The notes below the pieces were generated by a model. That model ran no database searches. It saw only the letters and a list, made by a program, of their open reading frames with translations, and had not been told where the DNA came from. From the NCBI GenBank assembly GCA_028290465.1, contig JAQGJU010000057.1, positions 1 through 64,000 of the forward strand: a stretch of 64,000 bases of DNA, in the 5' to 3' direction. The first letter of the stretch is position 1. Each line of letters starts with the position of its first letter. The translations under genes were made by a program, and so were the position numbers. This document shows, piece by piece, positions 27,940 to 37,056 of this stretch. Source of the stretch: Xanthobacteraceae bacterium (GTDB taxonomy: Bacteria; Pseudomonadota; Alphaproteobacteria; Rhizobiales; Xanthobacteraceae).

Positions 27940-29072
27940 GAGACGGCTCCGCCGATCGCTTGAGTTGTCGAAATGAGACTCGCCGAAGCTTCAGAGACCG
28001 AATCTTCGGTAGCTGGAAGCTGCGGCGCGGCGGCTGGGCTATCGGGCGTACCGCGCTGGATCTCGCCGAGCGCCCGGCTGATCTTGGCAAGCAGTTCGTA
28101 GCGCACCATGTCGTAGCCGAGATCGATGGCCGCCGCAAAACCCTCGGCATCGGCGCCGCCATGACTCTTGATGACGATGCCGTTGAGGCCGAGAAAGACT
28201 CCGCCATTGGACCGGCGCGGATCCATCTTCTCGCGCAGCGTGCGGAACGCCTGGCGGGCGAAAAAATAGCCGATGCGGGCACTCAGCGTGCGGCTCATCG
28301 CGCTGCGCAGATACTGGCCGATCTGGCGCGCGGTGCCCTCCGCGCTCTTGAGCGCGATATTGCCGGCGAAGCCTTCGGTCACCACCACGTCGACGGTGCC
28401 CTTGCCGATGTCGTCGCCCTCGACGAAGCCATGATAGGCGAGATCCGGCAGGTCGCGCTCGCGCAGAATCTGCCCGGCCTCGCGCACCTCCTCCAGTCCC
28501 TTGACCTCTTCGACGCCGATATTGAGCAGACCGACGGTCGGCCGTTCGATATCGAACAGCACCCGGGCCATCGCGCTGCCCATCACGGCGAGATCGACGA
28601 GATGCATCGCGTCCGCGCCGATCGAGGCGCCGACATCAAGCACGATGGATTCGCCGCGCAGGGTCGGCCACAAGGCTGCGATCGCCGGCCGGTCGATGCC
28701 GGCCATGGTCTTCAAATTGAAACGCGACATCGCCATCAGGGCGCCGGTATTGCCGGCCGAGATCGCCACGTCGGCCTCGCCCTTCTTCACCGCGTCGATC
28801 GCCTTTGCCATCGACGACTTCACCCGGCCGTAGCGCAGCGCTTGGCTCGGCTTGTCGTCCATCTTGATGGCGACGTCGGTGTGGACCAGGCGGGTCACGG
28901 CCGCGAGCTTGGGCCGCGCGGCAAGCAGCGGCGCGATCAAGGCTTCGTCGCCGAATATCGCGAACTCGCTGTCCGGATGCCGGGCGAGCGACAGTTCGGC
29001 GCCCGCGACGATCACCGAGGCCCCATGGTCCCCTCCCATGGCGTCGAGCGCGATGCGGACCTTATGCGACAT
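27936..29072 (-). CDS. plsX: Phosphate acyltransferase PlsX
   Basis: ATG 29072 with AGGA about 8 nt upstream gives 378 residues. PlsX makes acyl-phosphate from acyl-ACP for the PlsY route of phospholipid synthesis. Family blocks: [65 protein letters not shown] and [27 protein letters not shown], with [14 protein letters not shown] near the C-terminus. An acidic/Ser-rich tail of about 30 residues follows the conserved domain. Downstream of the DUF177 gene. Confidence 0.97.
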   Translation of the reverse strand: MSHKVRIALDAMGGDHGASVIVAGAELSLARHPDSEFAIFGDEALIAPLLAARPKLAAVTRLVHTDVAIKMDDKPSQALRYGRVKSSMAKAIDAVKKGEADVAISAGNTGALMAMSRFNLKTMAGIDRPAIAALWPTLRGESIVLDVGASIGADAMHLVDLAVMGSAMARVLFDIERPTVGLLNIGVEEVKGLEEVREAGQILRERDLPDLAYHGFVEGDDIGKGTVDVVVTEGFAGNIALKSAEGTARQIGQYLRSAMSRTLSARIGYFFARQAFRTLREKMDPRRSNGGVFLGLNGIVIKSHGGADAEGFAAAIDLGYDMVRYELLAKISRALGEIQRGTPDSPAAAPQLPATEDSVSEASASLISTTQAIGGAVS

Positions 29073-29270
29073 GAATGGGTCCTGGGGGTGGGGCATGACG
29101 CCGAAAGCGCGGTCGGCCGGGCGCGCGCGCCGAACGCGCGAGGCGGGACAATAACGTTTCAGCCGGCGGACACAACACCCGCCGACGACCTCGCCCCGGT
29201 TCGCCTGGTCCAGTCAGGCGTGGCGCACCGTATTCCAGACGATTCAAGGCGTTATGAGTGGCAGCGCCGC

Positions 29271-29819
29271 TCAATGGTCGCGCTCCGGGTCGTTGCGTCC
29301 CTTGAGCGCCGCCAGGGCCGCGAACGGATGCTCGTCCGGATCGGCAGGCGCCGCCGGCGTCTCGAAAACCACCCCCGGTTTGCGCGGATATGGATCGATG
29401 CCCAGCAGCAGGAACTCGGTCGCCACCGCGCCGAGATCGACCATGCCGTTCTGCGTGGTTTCGGGAATGTCGTCATTGTCGGCGACCGGAAGGTCGAGCG
29501 TCCGGTCCAACGCAGCGGCCCGCGCCTCCGGCAGGAACACCAGGTCGATCGGCTCGTCGATCTCATTGGTGACGGGTTCCAGGGTCACGACGCAAACCTG
29601 CCCGATGCTGGCCTTGACCCGGCCGGTCACGCGTAATTTTTTTTCGCCTTGAGGGCGGGTCAACGTAAAGGTCGCGCTCAGCCGCGAAATGTCAGTGAGG
29701 CCGGCCTGCTCAGCCAGCGCCTGCCGGATCTCGGCGTCGGCTTCTATCACCATCTGCCGCCCGGCATCCGGCACCTGATCGATGCCGATCCGAACGCTCC
29801 AAGGCGAAGGGCGTGTCAT
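29271..29819 (-). CDS. DUF177 family protein (YceD-like)
   Basis: ATG 29819 overlaps the stop of the upstream chaperone gene (ATGA), giving 182 residues. The protein has the DUF177 layout: an N-terminal beta-rich part, VCVVTLEPVTNEIDEPIDLVFLPE (here cysteine is retained in VCVV but the paired cysteines of many homologues are reduced), then GMVDLGAVATEFLLLGIDPYPRKPG and a C-terminal PFAALAALK motif. YceD/DUF177 proteins are linked to 23S rRNA or ribosome maturation and usually precede rpmF-plsX; no rpmF lies here. Confidence 0.92.
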   Translation of the reverse strand: MTRPSPWSVRIGIDQVPDAGRQMVIEADAEIRQALAEQAGLTDISRLSATFTLTRPQGEKKLRVTGRVKASIGQVCVVTLEPVTNEIDEPIDLVFLPEARAAALDRTLDLPVADNDDIPETTQNGMVDLGAVATEFLLLGIDPYPRKPGVVFETPAAPADPDEHPFAALAALKGRNDPERDH

Positions 29820-30409
29820 CGGGCCGTCCCTGTTCCTGTCGATTCCGTGGCCGGCGGCGAGATATGCCCCGGATCCGGAAAGCTTAGCACGCCACGGCAG
29901 AAATCGCCGCGTTCCTGCCGTTCCAGCGCCCCGGCGACCGCATGCACGTAGACGGCAAGACGGGCCGCGCCGGCCGTGTCCGGGACGCCGAACACGTTGC
30001 GCGACAGCGCCCCAACCAAGGCAGGTTCGTCGCCCGTGGCCAGCGCCCCCGCATAGGCATTGAGGCGGCCGTAGAACGACTGCGCGATATCCCGCATCTG
30101 CTTTGGCACCGCGAGATCGCCGACGCCCAGTTCGCGCAGGCCGCCGTCCATGTCGTGGCAGAAGTGGTCGAACAGGGCTTGGCCGAGGTCGGGCCCGAGA
30201 TCCGGCCGGACCGCCGGTTCGGCATCCAGCCGGCGCAACAGCAGCGCCAGATGCAGCACCAGCAGGTCGAAACGCCCCTCGACCGTGTCGGGTGCGCCAT
30301 AGTCGGCGTAAAATACCGGTGACCGGCCCTGCGCCACGATCACGCCATAGAGCGCGGCAATGGTGGCGGCGGCGGTTCGGCGGCGAAACATTGGCAGAAT
30401 CATCGACAT
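29816..30409 (-). CDS. Ubiquinol-cytochrome c chaperone family protein (CBP3/UQCC1-like)
   Basis: 197 residues from ATG 30409 (ATG 30403 is also possible). Family features: AAATIAALYGVIVAQGRSPVFYADYGAPDTVEGRFDLL and DHFCHDMDGGLRELGVGD followed by VPKQMRDIAQSFYGRLNAY, which match the CBP3 domain used in assembly of the cytochrome bc1 complex. The C-terminal tail is Pro/Thr-rich and unconserved. It overlaps the DUF177 start by 4 nt and is divergent from bamE across a repeat-containing intergenic region. Confidence 0.93.
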   Translation of the reverse strand: MSMILPMFRRRTAAATIAALYGVIVAQGRSPVFYADYGAPDTVEGRFDLLVLHLALLLRRLDAEPAVRPDLGPDLGQALFDHFCHDMDGGLRELGVGDLAVPKQMRDIAQSFYGRLNAYAGALATGDEPALVGALSRNVFGVPDTAGAARLAVYVHAVAGALERQERGDFCRGVLSFPDPGHISPPATESTGTGTAR

Positions 30410-30505
30410 AACCTGTCTGCCGCCCGGCGACTGAAGCCCCTGCGCGGTCGTTGCTTTTCGTGAAGGCGGGCGTTACGTCAACAACCGCCCGGATGCAAGG
30501 GTTCG

Positions 30506-30617
30506 AGAGCGCGTCCAGCAAAAGTGGATACCGGTTTTGCGCCCGGACGCGCTCTAAGTGTTTAGAAAGACGCGTTTTCTTAACGTGAAATGGAGTCCAC
30601 TTCACTTGAAAACGCTT
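30506..30617. repeat. Dispersed palindromic repeat, family B, full copy
   Basis: Two adjacent hairpins: AGAGCGCGTCC...GGACGCGCTCT (30506-30555) around AGCAAAAGTGGATACCGG, and a second with AGACGCGTTTTC and GAAAACGC ends around GTGAAATGGAGTCCACTTCAC (to about 30617). A near-identical copy lies at 40441-40554 and half a copy at 45428-45464. It ends about 30 nt upstream of the bamE start, so it may influence that promoter or leader. Confidence 0.85.
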
Positions 30618-30646
30618 TGGATGTTTCTTGGGCAAGGGAATTAAGT

Positions 30647-31129
30647 ATGCCGCATGTGCTGCCCACCCGGTCGGGCTCTCCCGACCGCCGCCGGAGCTTC
30701 GCCAGGACTGCCGCTTGGACTGTCCGCGCCGGCGCGGTCGCGCTCGCGGTTCTGCTCGGGGGCTGCCTGGGCGAGACCTATCAGCGCGGCTATGTGTTGC
30801 CGGAAGGCGGCCTTGAGCAGATCCCGCTCGGCGCGTCGCAGGAACAGGTGCTGATCGTGCTCGGCACGCCGTCGACGGTCGCGACCGTCAGCGGCGAGGT
30901 GTTCTATTACATCTCGCAGCGCACCGAGCGCGCGGCGACCTTCATGCCGCAAAACGTCGTCGATCAGCGCGTCGTCGCGGTGTATTTCGACAAGAACCGC
31001 AAGGTCGAACGGCTGGCCAATTACGGCCTGCAGGATGGCAAGGTGTTCGACTTCGTCAGCCGCACCACGCCGACCAGCGGCCAGGAACTGCGCTACCTCG
31101 CCTACCTGTTCAAGATCATCAAGTTCTGA
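30647..31129 (+). CDS. bamE: Outer membrane assembly lipoprotein BamE (SmpA/OmlA family)
   Basis: ATG 30647 (AGGG 8 nt upstream) gives 160 residues. The signal peptide ends in a lipobox (AVLLGGC), so the mature protein is a lipoprotein. The SmpA/OmlA domain follows: YQRGYVLPEGGLEQIPLGASQEQVLIVLGTPSTVA, then VFYYISQRTE and VVAVYFDKNRKVERLANYGLQDG. BamE stabilises the BAM complex that inserts outer-membrane proteins. An in-frame extension upstream to TTG/ATG 30590 would be inside the palindromic repeat and is unlikely. Confidence 0.95.
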   Translation: MPHVLPTRSGSPDRRRSFARTAAWTVRAGAVALAVLLGGCLGETYQRGYVLPEGGLEQIPLGASQEQVLIVLGTPSTVATVSGEVFYYISQRTERAATFMPQNVVDQRVVAVYFDKNRKVERLANYGLQDGKVFDFVSRTTPTSGQELRYLAYLFKIIKF

Positions 31130-31170
31130 TCGCGGCCGCCTGATCGGCGGATCGCCCGCGCGATAAAAAG

Positions 31171-31202
31171 GCGGACGGCATCGATGCCGTCCGCTCGTTT
31201 TA
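31171..31202 (+). terminator. Rho-independent terminator after bamE
   Basis: Perfect stem GCGGACGGCAT-CG-ATGCCGTCCGC (31171-31194) followed by TCGTTTTATTT, 41 nt after the bamE stop. The tail is moderately T-rich. The hairpin may also serve as the end point for the opposing gene. Confidence 0.85.
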
Positions 31203-31205
31203 TTT

Positions 31206-31278
31206 GAACATGATCTTTTCCGAAAACCGGTTCCCACCCCCGGATCAATTCCGGGGGCAGGCTTTTCGGATCATGCTC
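31206..31278. repeat. Family A palindromic repeat, long form
   Basis: 73 bp from GAACATGATC to GATCATGCTC containing CCGAAAACCGGTTCCCAC and a CCCCCGGATCAATTCCGGGG insert. It has the same arrangement as the copies flanking the DUF7662 gene. It sits between the converging ends of bamE and the Bug-type gene. Confidence 0.87.
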
Positions 31279-31285
31279 TGTGCCG

Positions 31286-32263
31286 TTACTGTACGGCGAT
31301 GCCGGCGTCGGCGACGACCTTCTTCCACTTCGCGATGTCCTGCACCATGAAGTCGCGCAGCCGCTCGGGCGGACCGCCGGCGACCGTCAGGCCCTGCGCG
31401 GTCAGCTTGGCGACGATCGCCGGCTGCTGCAGGATCTCGTTGATGGTCGTGTTGTAGCGGGCGATGATGTCCGGCGCGGTGCCGGCCGGCGCCAGGATCG
31501 CGTACCAGAGATTGACATCGAAATCGGTCAGGCCCTGCTCGTGCAGCGTGGCGACGTCGGGCGCGATCGCGACCCGTTCCCGGCTGGCGGTCGCCAGCAG
31601 CCGGACCTGATTGTTCTTCGCCATCGGCAGAATGACATGCACCGCCTGGAAGCCGGCGCCGACATGGCCGCCGATCAGGTCGGTGGTGGCGCCGGCCGAG
31701 CCGCGATACGGCACATGCGTCATCTCGGTCTTGGTGACCAGCTTGAACAATTCCATCGCCAGATGATGCGGCGTGCCGACGCCGGGTGAGCCGAAATTGA
31801 CCTGGCCCGGCTTCGACTTCACATAGGCGATGAATTCCTGGGTATTGGCCGCCGGCACCGACGGATGCACGGCCAGGACCAAGGCGCCGGTGCCGACCGA
31901 GACGATCGGCGCGAAGCTCTTGATCGGATCGTACGGCACGTTCTTGAACAGGCTGAGATTGGCCGTGAATGGATTGGTCGTCATCATGATGGTGTTGCCG
32001 TCCGGCGTGGCATTCGCCACCTGCTGGGCGCCGATATTGCCGCTGGCGCCGGGCTTGTTCTCGACCACCACGGGCTGATTGTAGCGCTGCTGCAGCAGCT
32101 CGCCGATGGCGCGCGCCAGGATGTCGGGGCCCGAGCCCGGCGTATACGGCACGATGATGGTGATCGGGCGGCCGGCAACCTGCGCGGCGGCATTGGGCGG
32201 CACCATCGCCGCGCCGGCCAGCGCGGCCAACGCGGCGGTCAGCAATAAACGCTTGGTGAGCAT
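31286..32263 (-). CDS. Tripartite tricarboxylate transporter-type solute-binding protein (Bug/TctC family)
   Basis: ATG 32263 with GGAGAGGA upstream gives 325 residues. A Sec signal peptide (MLTKRLLLTAALAALAGAAM..., cleavage near NAAAQ) is followed by the Bug fold: PITIIVPYTPGSGPDILARAIGELL, VVVENKPGASGNIGAQQVA, VNFGSPGVGTPHHLAMELFK and HVPYRGSAGATTDLIGGHV. These periplasmic proteins bind carboxylates or other small acids for TctAB transport or signalling. No tctA/tctB genes are nearby, which is common for the many orphan members in such genomes. The ligand cannot be told. Confidence 0.94.
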   Translation of the reverse strand: MLTKRLLLTAALAALAGAAMVPPNAAAQVAGRPITIIVPYTPGSGPDILARAIGELLQQRYNQPVVVENKPGASGNIGAQQVANATPDGNTIMMTTNPFTANLSLFKNVPYDPIKSFAPIVSVGTGALVLAVHPSVPAANTQEFIAYVKSKPGQVNFGSPGVGTPHHLAMELFKLVTKTEMTHVPYRGSAGATTDLIGGHVGAGFQAVHVILPMAKNNQVRLLATASRERVAIAPDVATLHEQGLTDFDVNLWYAILAPAGTAPDIIARYNTTINEILQQPAIVAKLTAQGLTVAGGPPERLRDFMVQDIAKWKKVVADAGIAVQ

Positions 32264-32301
32264 CGAGTCCTCTCCGACGTATTTTTTCCGCCCGAGCCTT
32301 A

Positions 32302-32333
32302 CAGCATGACGCCGAAAAGTGGAAACCGGTTCT
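32302..32333. repeat. Partial family A repeat
   Basis: CAGCATGACGCCGAAAAGTGG followed by AAACCGGTTCTCG resembles the left half of family A; the right arm is missing. It lies between the divergent Bug-type gene and the GT-C gene. Confidence 0.55.
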
Positions 32334-32476
32334 CGCGAACACGGCTCCCTCATTCGCGGCTATTTGGCACGGCGTCGCTGCGAGAGAGTCGAACCGCGAT
32401 CGCAACCATTTCCCAATACTATGGCGGCATAATCGACGCTTCCGGGACCTGGACCAGCCCAGCATGGGGGAGTTCA

Positions 32477-34000
32477 GTGTCGGACCAAGTTGTCGTCTCG
32501 GAGGAGAGCAGATTGTCTGGAACCCAGCGGCCCCGATCCTTATCGGCGCAGCCCTTGACCATCGTCGCCATCCTGGCGATCCTGCTCGGCATTGGACTGC
32601 GCTTGCTCGACGCCCGTTTGCCGCTGTGGCTGGACGAAGTGTTGACCGCCGTCATCGTCATGCAGCCGAATTTCGGCGAGTTGATCCCGCAAATCCTGCG
32701 GGATGCCAACGCTCCGCTCTATTACGTCCTCATGTATTATTGGACGCACCTGTTCGGCATCTCGGAAGTAGCGCTGCGATTTCCGGCATTTCTCTTTGGC
32801 GCCATGACGCCGGCTCTCGCCTTGATCCCGATTAAGGCGATTCATCGCGACACGCGTTTTGTCTGGGCCATCTCCCTCGCATTCTGGCTTCCCGGCATCT
32901 GGTATTCGCAGGAAGCCCGTTGCTACAGCCTGGTCCTGTTCATGGCGACCGGCTGCACCCTCGCCTACGCACGGCTGCTCGACGCGCCGAGCCTGCGACG
33001 CGCTGCTTTGTGGGTGGTGCTCGCTTCGTTGGGTATCCTGTCGCATTATTACGCGGCGATCCTGGTCGGCTGTCAGGGGCTCGCTTATCTCTGGATGCAC
33101 CGCCGGCAGGCGTTGCGCACGTGGCCGGCCGCGTTGCTATTCATACCCGCGCTGGCCTGGATCGGCGTGCATTTGCCGTGGGTGCTGAAATTTAGTGGCG
33201 GCAACGCGTGGCAATCGCGATTGAGAGTCGAAGATCTGCCGGGCGTGGCCAATTTCCTGCTGGGCGGCATTGCGGCTGCCGCCCTATTGAGCCTTCTGGC
33301 TCTGGCGCCGCTTTATCTATACCGCAAACTCCGCGGCGCGACGCCGGCCCCAGCATCGTCGCCACCTTTGTCTGCCGCCGCTCAAACCGCTGCGGCAACC
33401 GCCGCAATGGGCGCCGCGGTGCTGATCCTGATGGGCGTCCTCACGCCGAGCTTTGTCGATCGCTATCTGATGTCCTTCGCGCCCGGCATCATGCTCGGAG
33501 TAGCGCTTATCATCTCATGGCTTGGACGGCGCGATCCTCTGGTGCCCCTGACTGTGGCCATCGCGTTGGCGGCATTCGCAGGGATATGGGCGAGTGGCAG
33601 CCGCGCCAGCGCATTCAAGGAATATAATTTTGAAGTTGCGTCGCAGACCCTGATGCAGGCCGGGATCAAACATCTGGTCTTTGTGTTGGACAGTCCGATG
33701 GCCAGCGTCATCGACCGGGGCCAACTCGATGCTACTGGCGCATTCTTTCTTCGGCGCGCCGGACATTCGGTGACATCCGAAACCGTGGTGCTGCGTCCCG
33801 ACCAAGATCCGCATGCGCAAATTATCGCCGCCGCCAACAGGCCAAACACGGGAATCCTGTGGATCTACGACCTGTCGGTGCGAAGCACGGTCGCGAAGAA
33901 TTTCCCGCCACGGCTCGGCGAAGCCGGCTCCGGCTGGAAATGCCAGCATATCCGCCACGCGGTGCGCTTCAACGTGGGCGCCTGCCATCGCGGCGCATGA
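32477..34000 (+). CDS. GT-C glycosyltransferase (ArnT/PMT-like) membrane protein
   Basis: GTG 32477 (GGGGGAG 4 nt upstream) gives 507 residues; TTG 32513 with a stronger GGAGGAG site is a serious alternative. About ten to eleven hydrophobic helices follow, with the GT-C motif LPLWLDEVLTAVIV in the first extracytoplasmic loop (Asp-Glu pair) and FPAFLFGAMTPALALI, WYSQEARCYSLVLFMATG and YLMSFAPGIML further on. The C-terminal 130 residues are soluble and periplasmic. It likely transfers a sugar from a polyprenyl-phosphate donor to a lipid, glycan or protein. It ends at a strong terminator shared with hppA. Confidence 0.88.
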   Translation: MSDQVVVSEESRLSGTQRPRSLSAQPLTIVAILAILLGIGLRLLDARLPLWLDEVLTAVIVMQPNFGELIPQILRDANAPLYYVLMYYWTHLFGISEVALRFPAFLFGAMTPALALIPIKAIHRDTRFVWAISLAFWLPGIWYSQEARCYSLVLFMATGCTLAYARLLDAPSLRRAALWVVLASLGILSHYYAAILVGCQGLAYLWMHRRQALRTWPAALLFIPALAWIGVHLPWVLKFSGGNAWQSRLRVEDLPGVANFLLGGIAAAALLSLLALAPLYLYRKLRGATPAPASSPPLSAAAQTAAATAAMGAAVLILMGVLTPSFVDRYLMSFAPGIMLGVALIISWLGRRDPLVPLTVAIALAAFAGIWASGSRASAFKEYNFEVASQTLMQAGIKHLVFVLDSPMASVIDRGQLDATGAFFLRRAGHSVTSETVVLRPDQDPHAQIIAAANRPNTGILWIYDLSVRSTVAKNFPPRLGEAGSGWKCQHIRHAVRFNVGACHRGA

Positions 34001-34003
34001 AAA

Positions 34004-34030
34004 AACCCCGCGGCTTGCGCCGCGGGGTTT
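34004..34030. terminator. Bidirectional rho-independent terminator
   Basis: AACCCCGCGGC-TTGC-GCCGCGGGGTT with an A-run before and T-run after, located between the converging GT-C gene and hppA. The symmetry suits termination on both strands. Confidence 0.93.
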
Positions 34031-34054
34031 GATGCATTCGAACGTGCGGGCCGA

Positions 34055-36193
34055 TCAGCCCGAGTGGGCGAGGATCGCCAGCAGCAGCAACGCCACGATG
34101 TTGGTGATCTTGATCGCCGGGTTCACGGCCGGGCCCGCCGTGTCCTTGTACGGGTCGCCGACGGTGTCGCCGGTGACCGACGCCTTGTGGGCGTCGCCGC
34201 CCTTCAGGTGCTTGACGCCGTCCTTGTCGACGAAACCATCCTCGAACGACTTCTTGGCATTGTCCCAGGCGCCGCCGCCCGAGGTCATCGAGACCGCGAC
34301 GAACAGGCCGTTCACGATCACGCCGAGCAGCGACGCGCCCAGCGCCGCAAAGGCGTTGGCCTTGGAGCCCGAGATCGCCAATACGCCGAAATAGACCACG
34401 ATCGGCGCCAGCACCGGCAGCAAGGACGGGATGATCATTTCCTTGATCGCCGCCTTGGTCAGGAGATCGACCGCGCGGGCATAGTCCGGGCGCTCGGTAC
34501 CGGCCATGATGCCGGGCTTCTCCTTGAACTGCCGCCGCACCTCTTCGACCACCGAGCCGGCGGCGCGGCCGACCGCGGTCATCGCGATGCCGCCGAACAG
34601 ATACGGGATCATGCCGCCGAAGATCAGGCCGGCGACCACATAGGGGTTCGACAGGTCGAACGAGACCACGCCGACATCCTTGAAGTACGGCACGCCCGCC
34701 TTGATGAAGGCGTTGATGTCGTTGGTGTAGGCCGCGAACAGCACCAGGGCGCCCAAGCCCGCCGAGCCGATCGCATAGCCCTTGGTGACCGCCTTGGTGG
34801 TATTGCCGACCGCGTCGAGCGCGTCGGTGTTGTGGCGCACTTCCTTCGGCAGGCCGGCCATTTCGGCAATGCCACCGGCATTATCCGTGACCGGACCGAA
34901 AGCGTCGAGCGCGACGATGATGCCGGCGAGGCCGAGCATCGTGGTGACGGCGATCGCGGTGCCGAACAGGCCCGCGAGTTGGTACGTCACGATGATGCCG
35001 CCGACGATCACCAGCGCCGGCAGCGCGGTGGACTCCAGCGAAACCGCGAGGCCCTGGATCACGTTGGTGCCGTGACCGGTGACCGACGCCTGCGCGATCG
35101 ACACCACCGGGCGCTTGCCGGTGCCGGTGTAGTACTCGGTGATCCACACGATCAGACCGGTCACGATCAGGCCGATGACGCCGCAATAGAACAGGTTCTG
35201 TCCGATGATCGCCATGCCGTTGGCGGTGCCGATCTGACCCCAGCCGACGAGATAATGGGTGGCCACCGCAAGGCCGCCGATCGACAGCACGCCGCCGACG
35301 ATCAGGCCCTTGTACAGCGCGCCCATGATCGAGCCATTGGCGCCGAGCTTGACGAAGAACGTGCCGATGATCGAGGTCACGATGCAGGCGGCGCAGATGC
35401 CGAGCGGATAGAGCATCGCCGACTGCAGCACCGGCTGACCGACGAAGAAGATCGCGGCCAGCACCATGGTGGCGACCACGGTCACCGCATAGGTTTCGAA
35501 CAGATCGGCCGCCATGCCGGCGCAGTCGCCGACATTGTCGCCGACGTTGTCGGCGATGGTCGCCGGGTTGCGCGGGTCATCTTCCGGGATACCGGCTTCG
35601 ACTTTGCCGACCAAGTCAGCACCGACATCGGCACCCTTGGTGAAGATGCCGCCGCCGAGACGGGCGAAGATCGAGATCAGCGAGGCACCGAACGACAGCG
35701 CGACCAGCGCGTCGATCACGGTGCGGCTTTCCGGCGCGAACTTTAGCGGTCCGGTGAGCAGCATGTAGTAGATCGCGACACCGAGCAGGGCGAGGCCCGC
35801 GACCAGCATGCCGGTCACCGCGCCCGCCTTGAACGAGATGTCGAGGCCGGCGGCGAGCGACTTCGACGCGGCCTGCGCCGTGCGCACATTGGCGCGCACC
35901 GACACGTTCATGCCGATGAAGCCGGCGGCGCCCGAAAGCACGGCGCCGATCACGAAGCCGACGGCGACCAGACTGCCCAGCAGGTACCAGATCGCGAGGC
36001 ACACCACCGCGCCCACGACCGCGACGGTCATGTATTGGCGCTTCAGGTAAGCCTGCGCGCCTTCGGCGATCGCGGCGGCGATCTCCTGCATTTTCTGATT
36101 GCCGGCATCCGCCGACATCACGGATCGGATCGCCCATACACCGTATACGATCGAGAGCGCGCCGCAGAGGACGATCACCCAGAGAGCTGTCAT
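34055..36193 (-). CDS. hppA: K+-independent H+-translocating inorganic pyrophosphatase
   Basis: 712 residues, about 16 membrane helices. The enzyme hydrolyses cytoplasmic pyrophosphate and pumps protons. Active-site blocks are intact: [40 protein letters not shown] and [10 protein letters not shown], plus [16 protein letters not shown] and the C-terminal GGAWDNAKK with [10 protein letters not shown]. The GNTTKA motif has Lys where K+-dependent enzymes have Ala, so this is the K+-independent class. Start ATG 36193 has GTGGA upstream. It forms a single-gene unit. Confidence 0.97.
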   Translation of the reverse strand: MTALWVIVLCGALSIVYGVWAIRSVMSADAGNQKMQEIAAAIAEGAQAYLKRQYMTVAVVGAVVCLAIWYLLGSLVAVGFVIGAVLSGAAGFIGMNVSVRANVRTAQAASKSLAAGLDISFKAGAVTGMLVAGLALLGVAIYYMLLTGPLKFAPESRTVIDALVALSFGASLISIFARLGGGIFTKGADVGADLVGKVEAGIPEDDPRNPATIADNVGDNVGDCAGMAADLFETYAVTVVATMVLAAIFFVGQPVLQSAMLYPLGICAACIVTSIIGTFFVKLGANGSIMGALYKGLIVGGVLSIGGLAVATHYLVGWGQIGTANGMAIIGQNLFYCGVIGLIVTGLIVWITEYYTGTGKRPVVSIAQASVTGHGTNVIQGLAVSLESTALPALVIVGGIIVTYQLAGLFGTAIAVTTMLGLAGIIVALDAFGPVTDNAGGIAEMAGLPKEVRHNTDALDAVGNTTKAVTKGYAIGSAGLGALVLFAAYTNDINAFIKAGVPYFKDVGVVSFDLSNPYVVAGLIFGGMIPYLFGGIAMTAVGRAAGSVVEEVRRQFKEKPGIMAGTERPDYARAVDLLTKAAIKEMIIPSLLPVLAPIVVYFGVLAISGSKANAFAALGASLLGVIVNGLFVAVSMTSGGGAWDNAKKSFEDGFVDKDGVKHLKGGDAHKASVTGDTVGDPYKDTAGPAVNPAIKITNIVALLLLAILAHSG

Positions 36194-36489
36194 GAGAATT
36201 CCACCCCATTTTTGTTCGGAAGCGACCGGCTGGCGCCCCTGCCTGCCGGTTTAACGACCGCGGTTCTATGCCGCGACCCGTAAAGGTCGCGCGGATATAG
36301 CCAAAAAGCGCAGCCGCGCGCAACGCCGGAAAACGCGCTTTCAGGTGTTTACGCAAGCATTTCAGGCATTTCCGGCCGGTTTGGCGGCCCACCATGCGGG
36401 CGGCCGCGTGGCCGCATCAAGAAATCCCGACGATTGAACTTATTCCAACCCGGATACGACTGCTGCACGACACATAAACGGGGTTGAAA

Positions 36490-36945
36490 ATGCGAATCGC
36501 TCATGGCTTGCCGGGCCTTTATCAGGGCCGAACCGCCCTCGCCGCGCTGGCCATCATGGCAACGCTGGCGAGCCCGGCCGCCGCCACCGCGACGCTGACC
36601 TGCGATATCAAGGACGCCAATGTGACCTTCGAACTGGTCGCCACCACCGCTCGCGGCGACGGCACCATCGTGGGCGTGGTCGGCGGCAGCTTGAAGCTGA
36701 AGGGCGATACAAAAGAGCTGTCCGTTACGCGCGAGCACATCATTCAGCAATGGAGCTTCGAGAAGGACCGGCGGATCGGCATCCGCATCGAGCAGGAAGG
36801 CGACGCGCCGAACTTCCATCTGGCCATCCTCGCGCGTGCTGTCGGCGACGAAGGCAAATATGCCGGACGCTATGTGCTCAAGGTCGAGGGTCGCGGCACC
36901 ACCAAGACCTTCAAGGGCAAGGTCACCAACTGCGAGGAAGGTTGA
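36490..36945 (+). CDS. Small exported protein, unknown function
   Basis: ATG 36490 gives 151 residues (TTG 36484 adds two). Residues 1-33 look like a signal peptide with cleavage near SPAAATA. The mature part is beta-rich with two cysteines, TLTCDIKD near its start and VTNCEEG at its end, which could pair. Sequence such as YVLKVEGRGTTKTFKGKV suggests a small beta-barrel or sandwich. No family is recognised. It is divergent from hppA and followed by a REP-like element. Confidence 0.7.
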   Translation: MRIAHGLPGLYQGRTALAALAIMATLASPAAATATLTCDIKDANVTFELVATTARGDGTIVGVVGGSLKLKGDTKELSVTREHIIQQWSFEKDRRIGIRIEQEGDAPNFHLAILARAVGDEGKYAGRYVLKVEGRGTTKTFKGKVTNCEEG

Positions 36946-36966
36946 GCGCCAGCCTCCTCCCACCGT

Positions 36967-37046
36967 TCGTCCCCGCGAACGCGAGGACCCAGTTTATTTG
37001 ACTTTAGTGCAAGACATCTGGATTCCCGCTTGCGCGGGAATGAGCG
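36967..37046. repeat. REP-like element (FPRKRESR type)
   Basis: About 80 bp with CGTCCCCGCGAACGCGAGGA at one end and GATTCCCGCTTGCGCGGGAA at the other. Read on the minus strand it translates to FPRKRESR...LGPRVRGDE, the well-known false peptide of widely dispersed bacterial intergenic palindromes. It sits between the ends of the small exported gene and the MFS gene. Confidence 0.8.
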
Positions 37047-37056
37047 GAGTATGTGG

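Noticed and set aside
29271-30635. One long minus-strand frame covering 454 codons
   Set aside because: Its 5' two thirds run antisense-phase across the cytochrome bc1 chaperone gene and a palindromic repeat. Only the last 182 codons (from 29819) are the real DUF177 gene.
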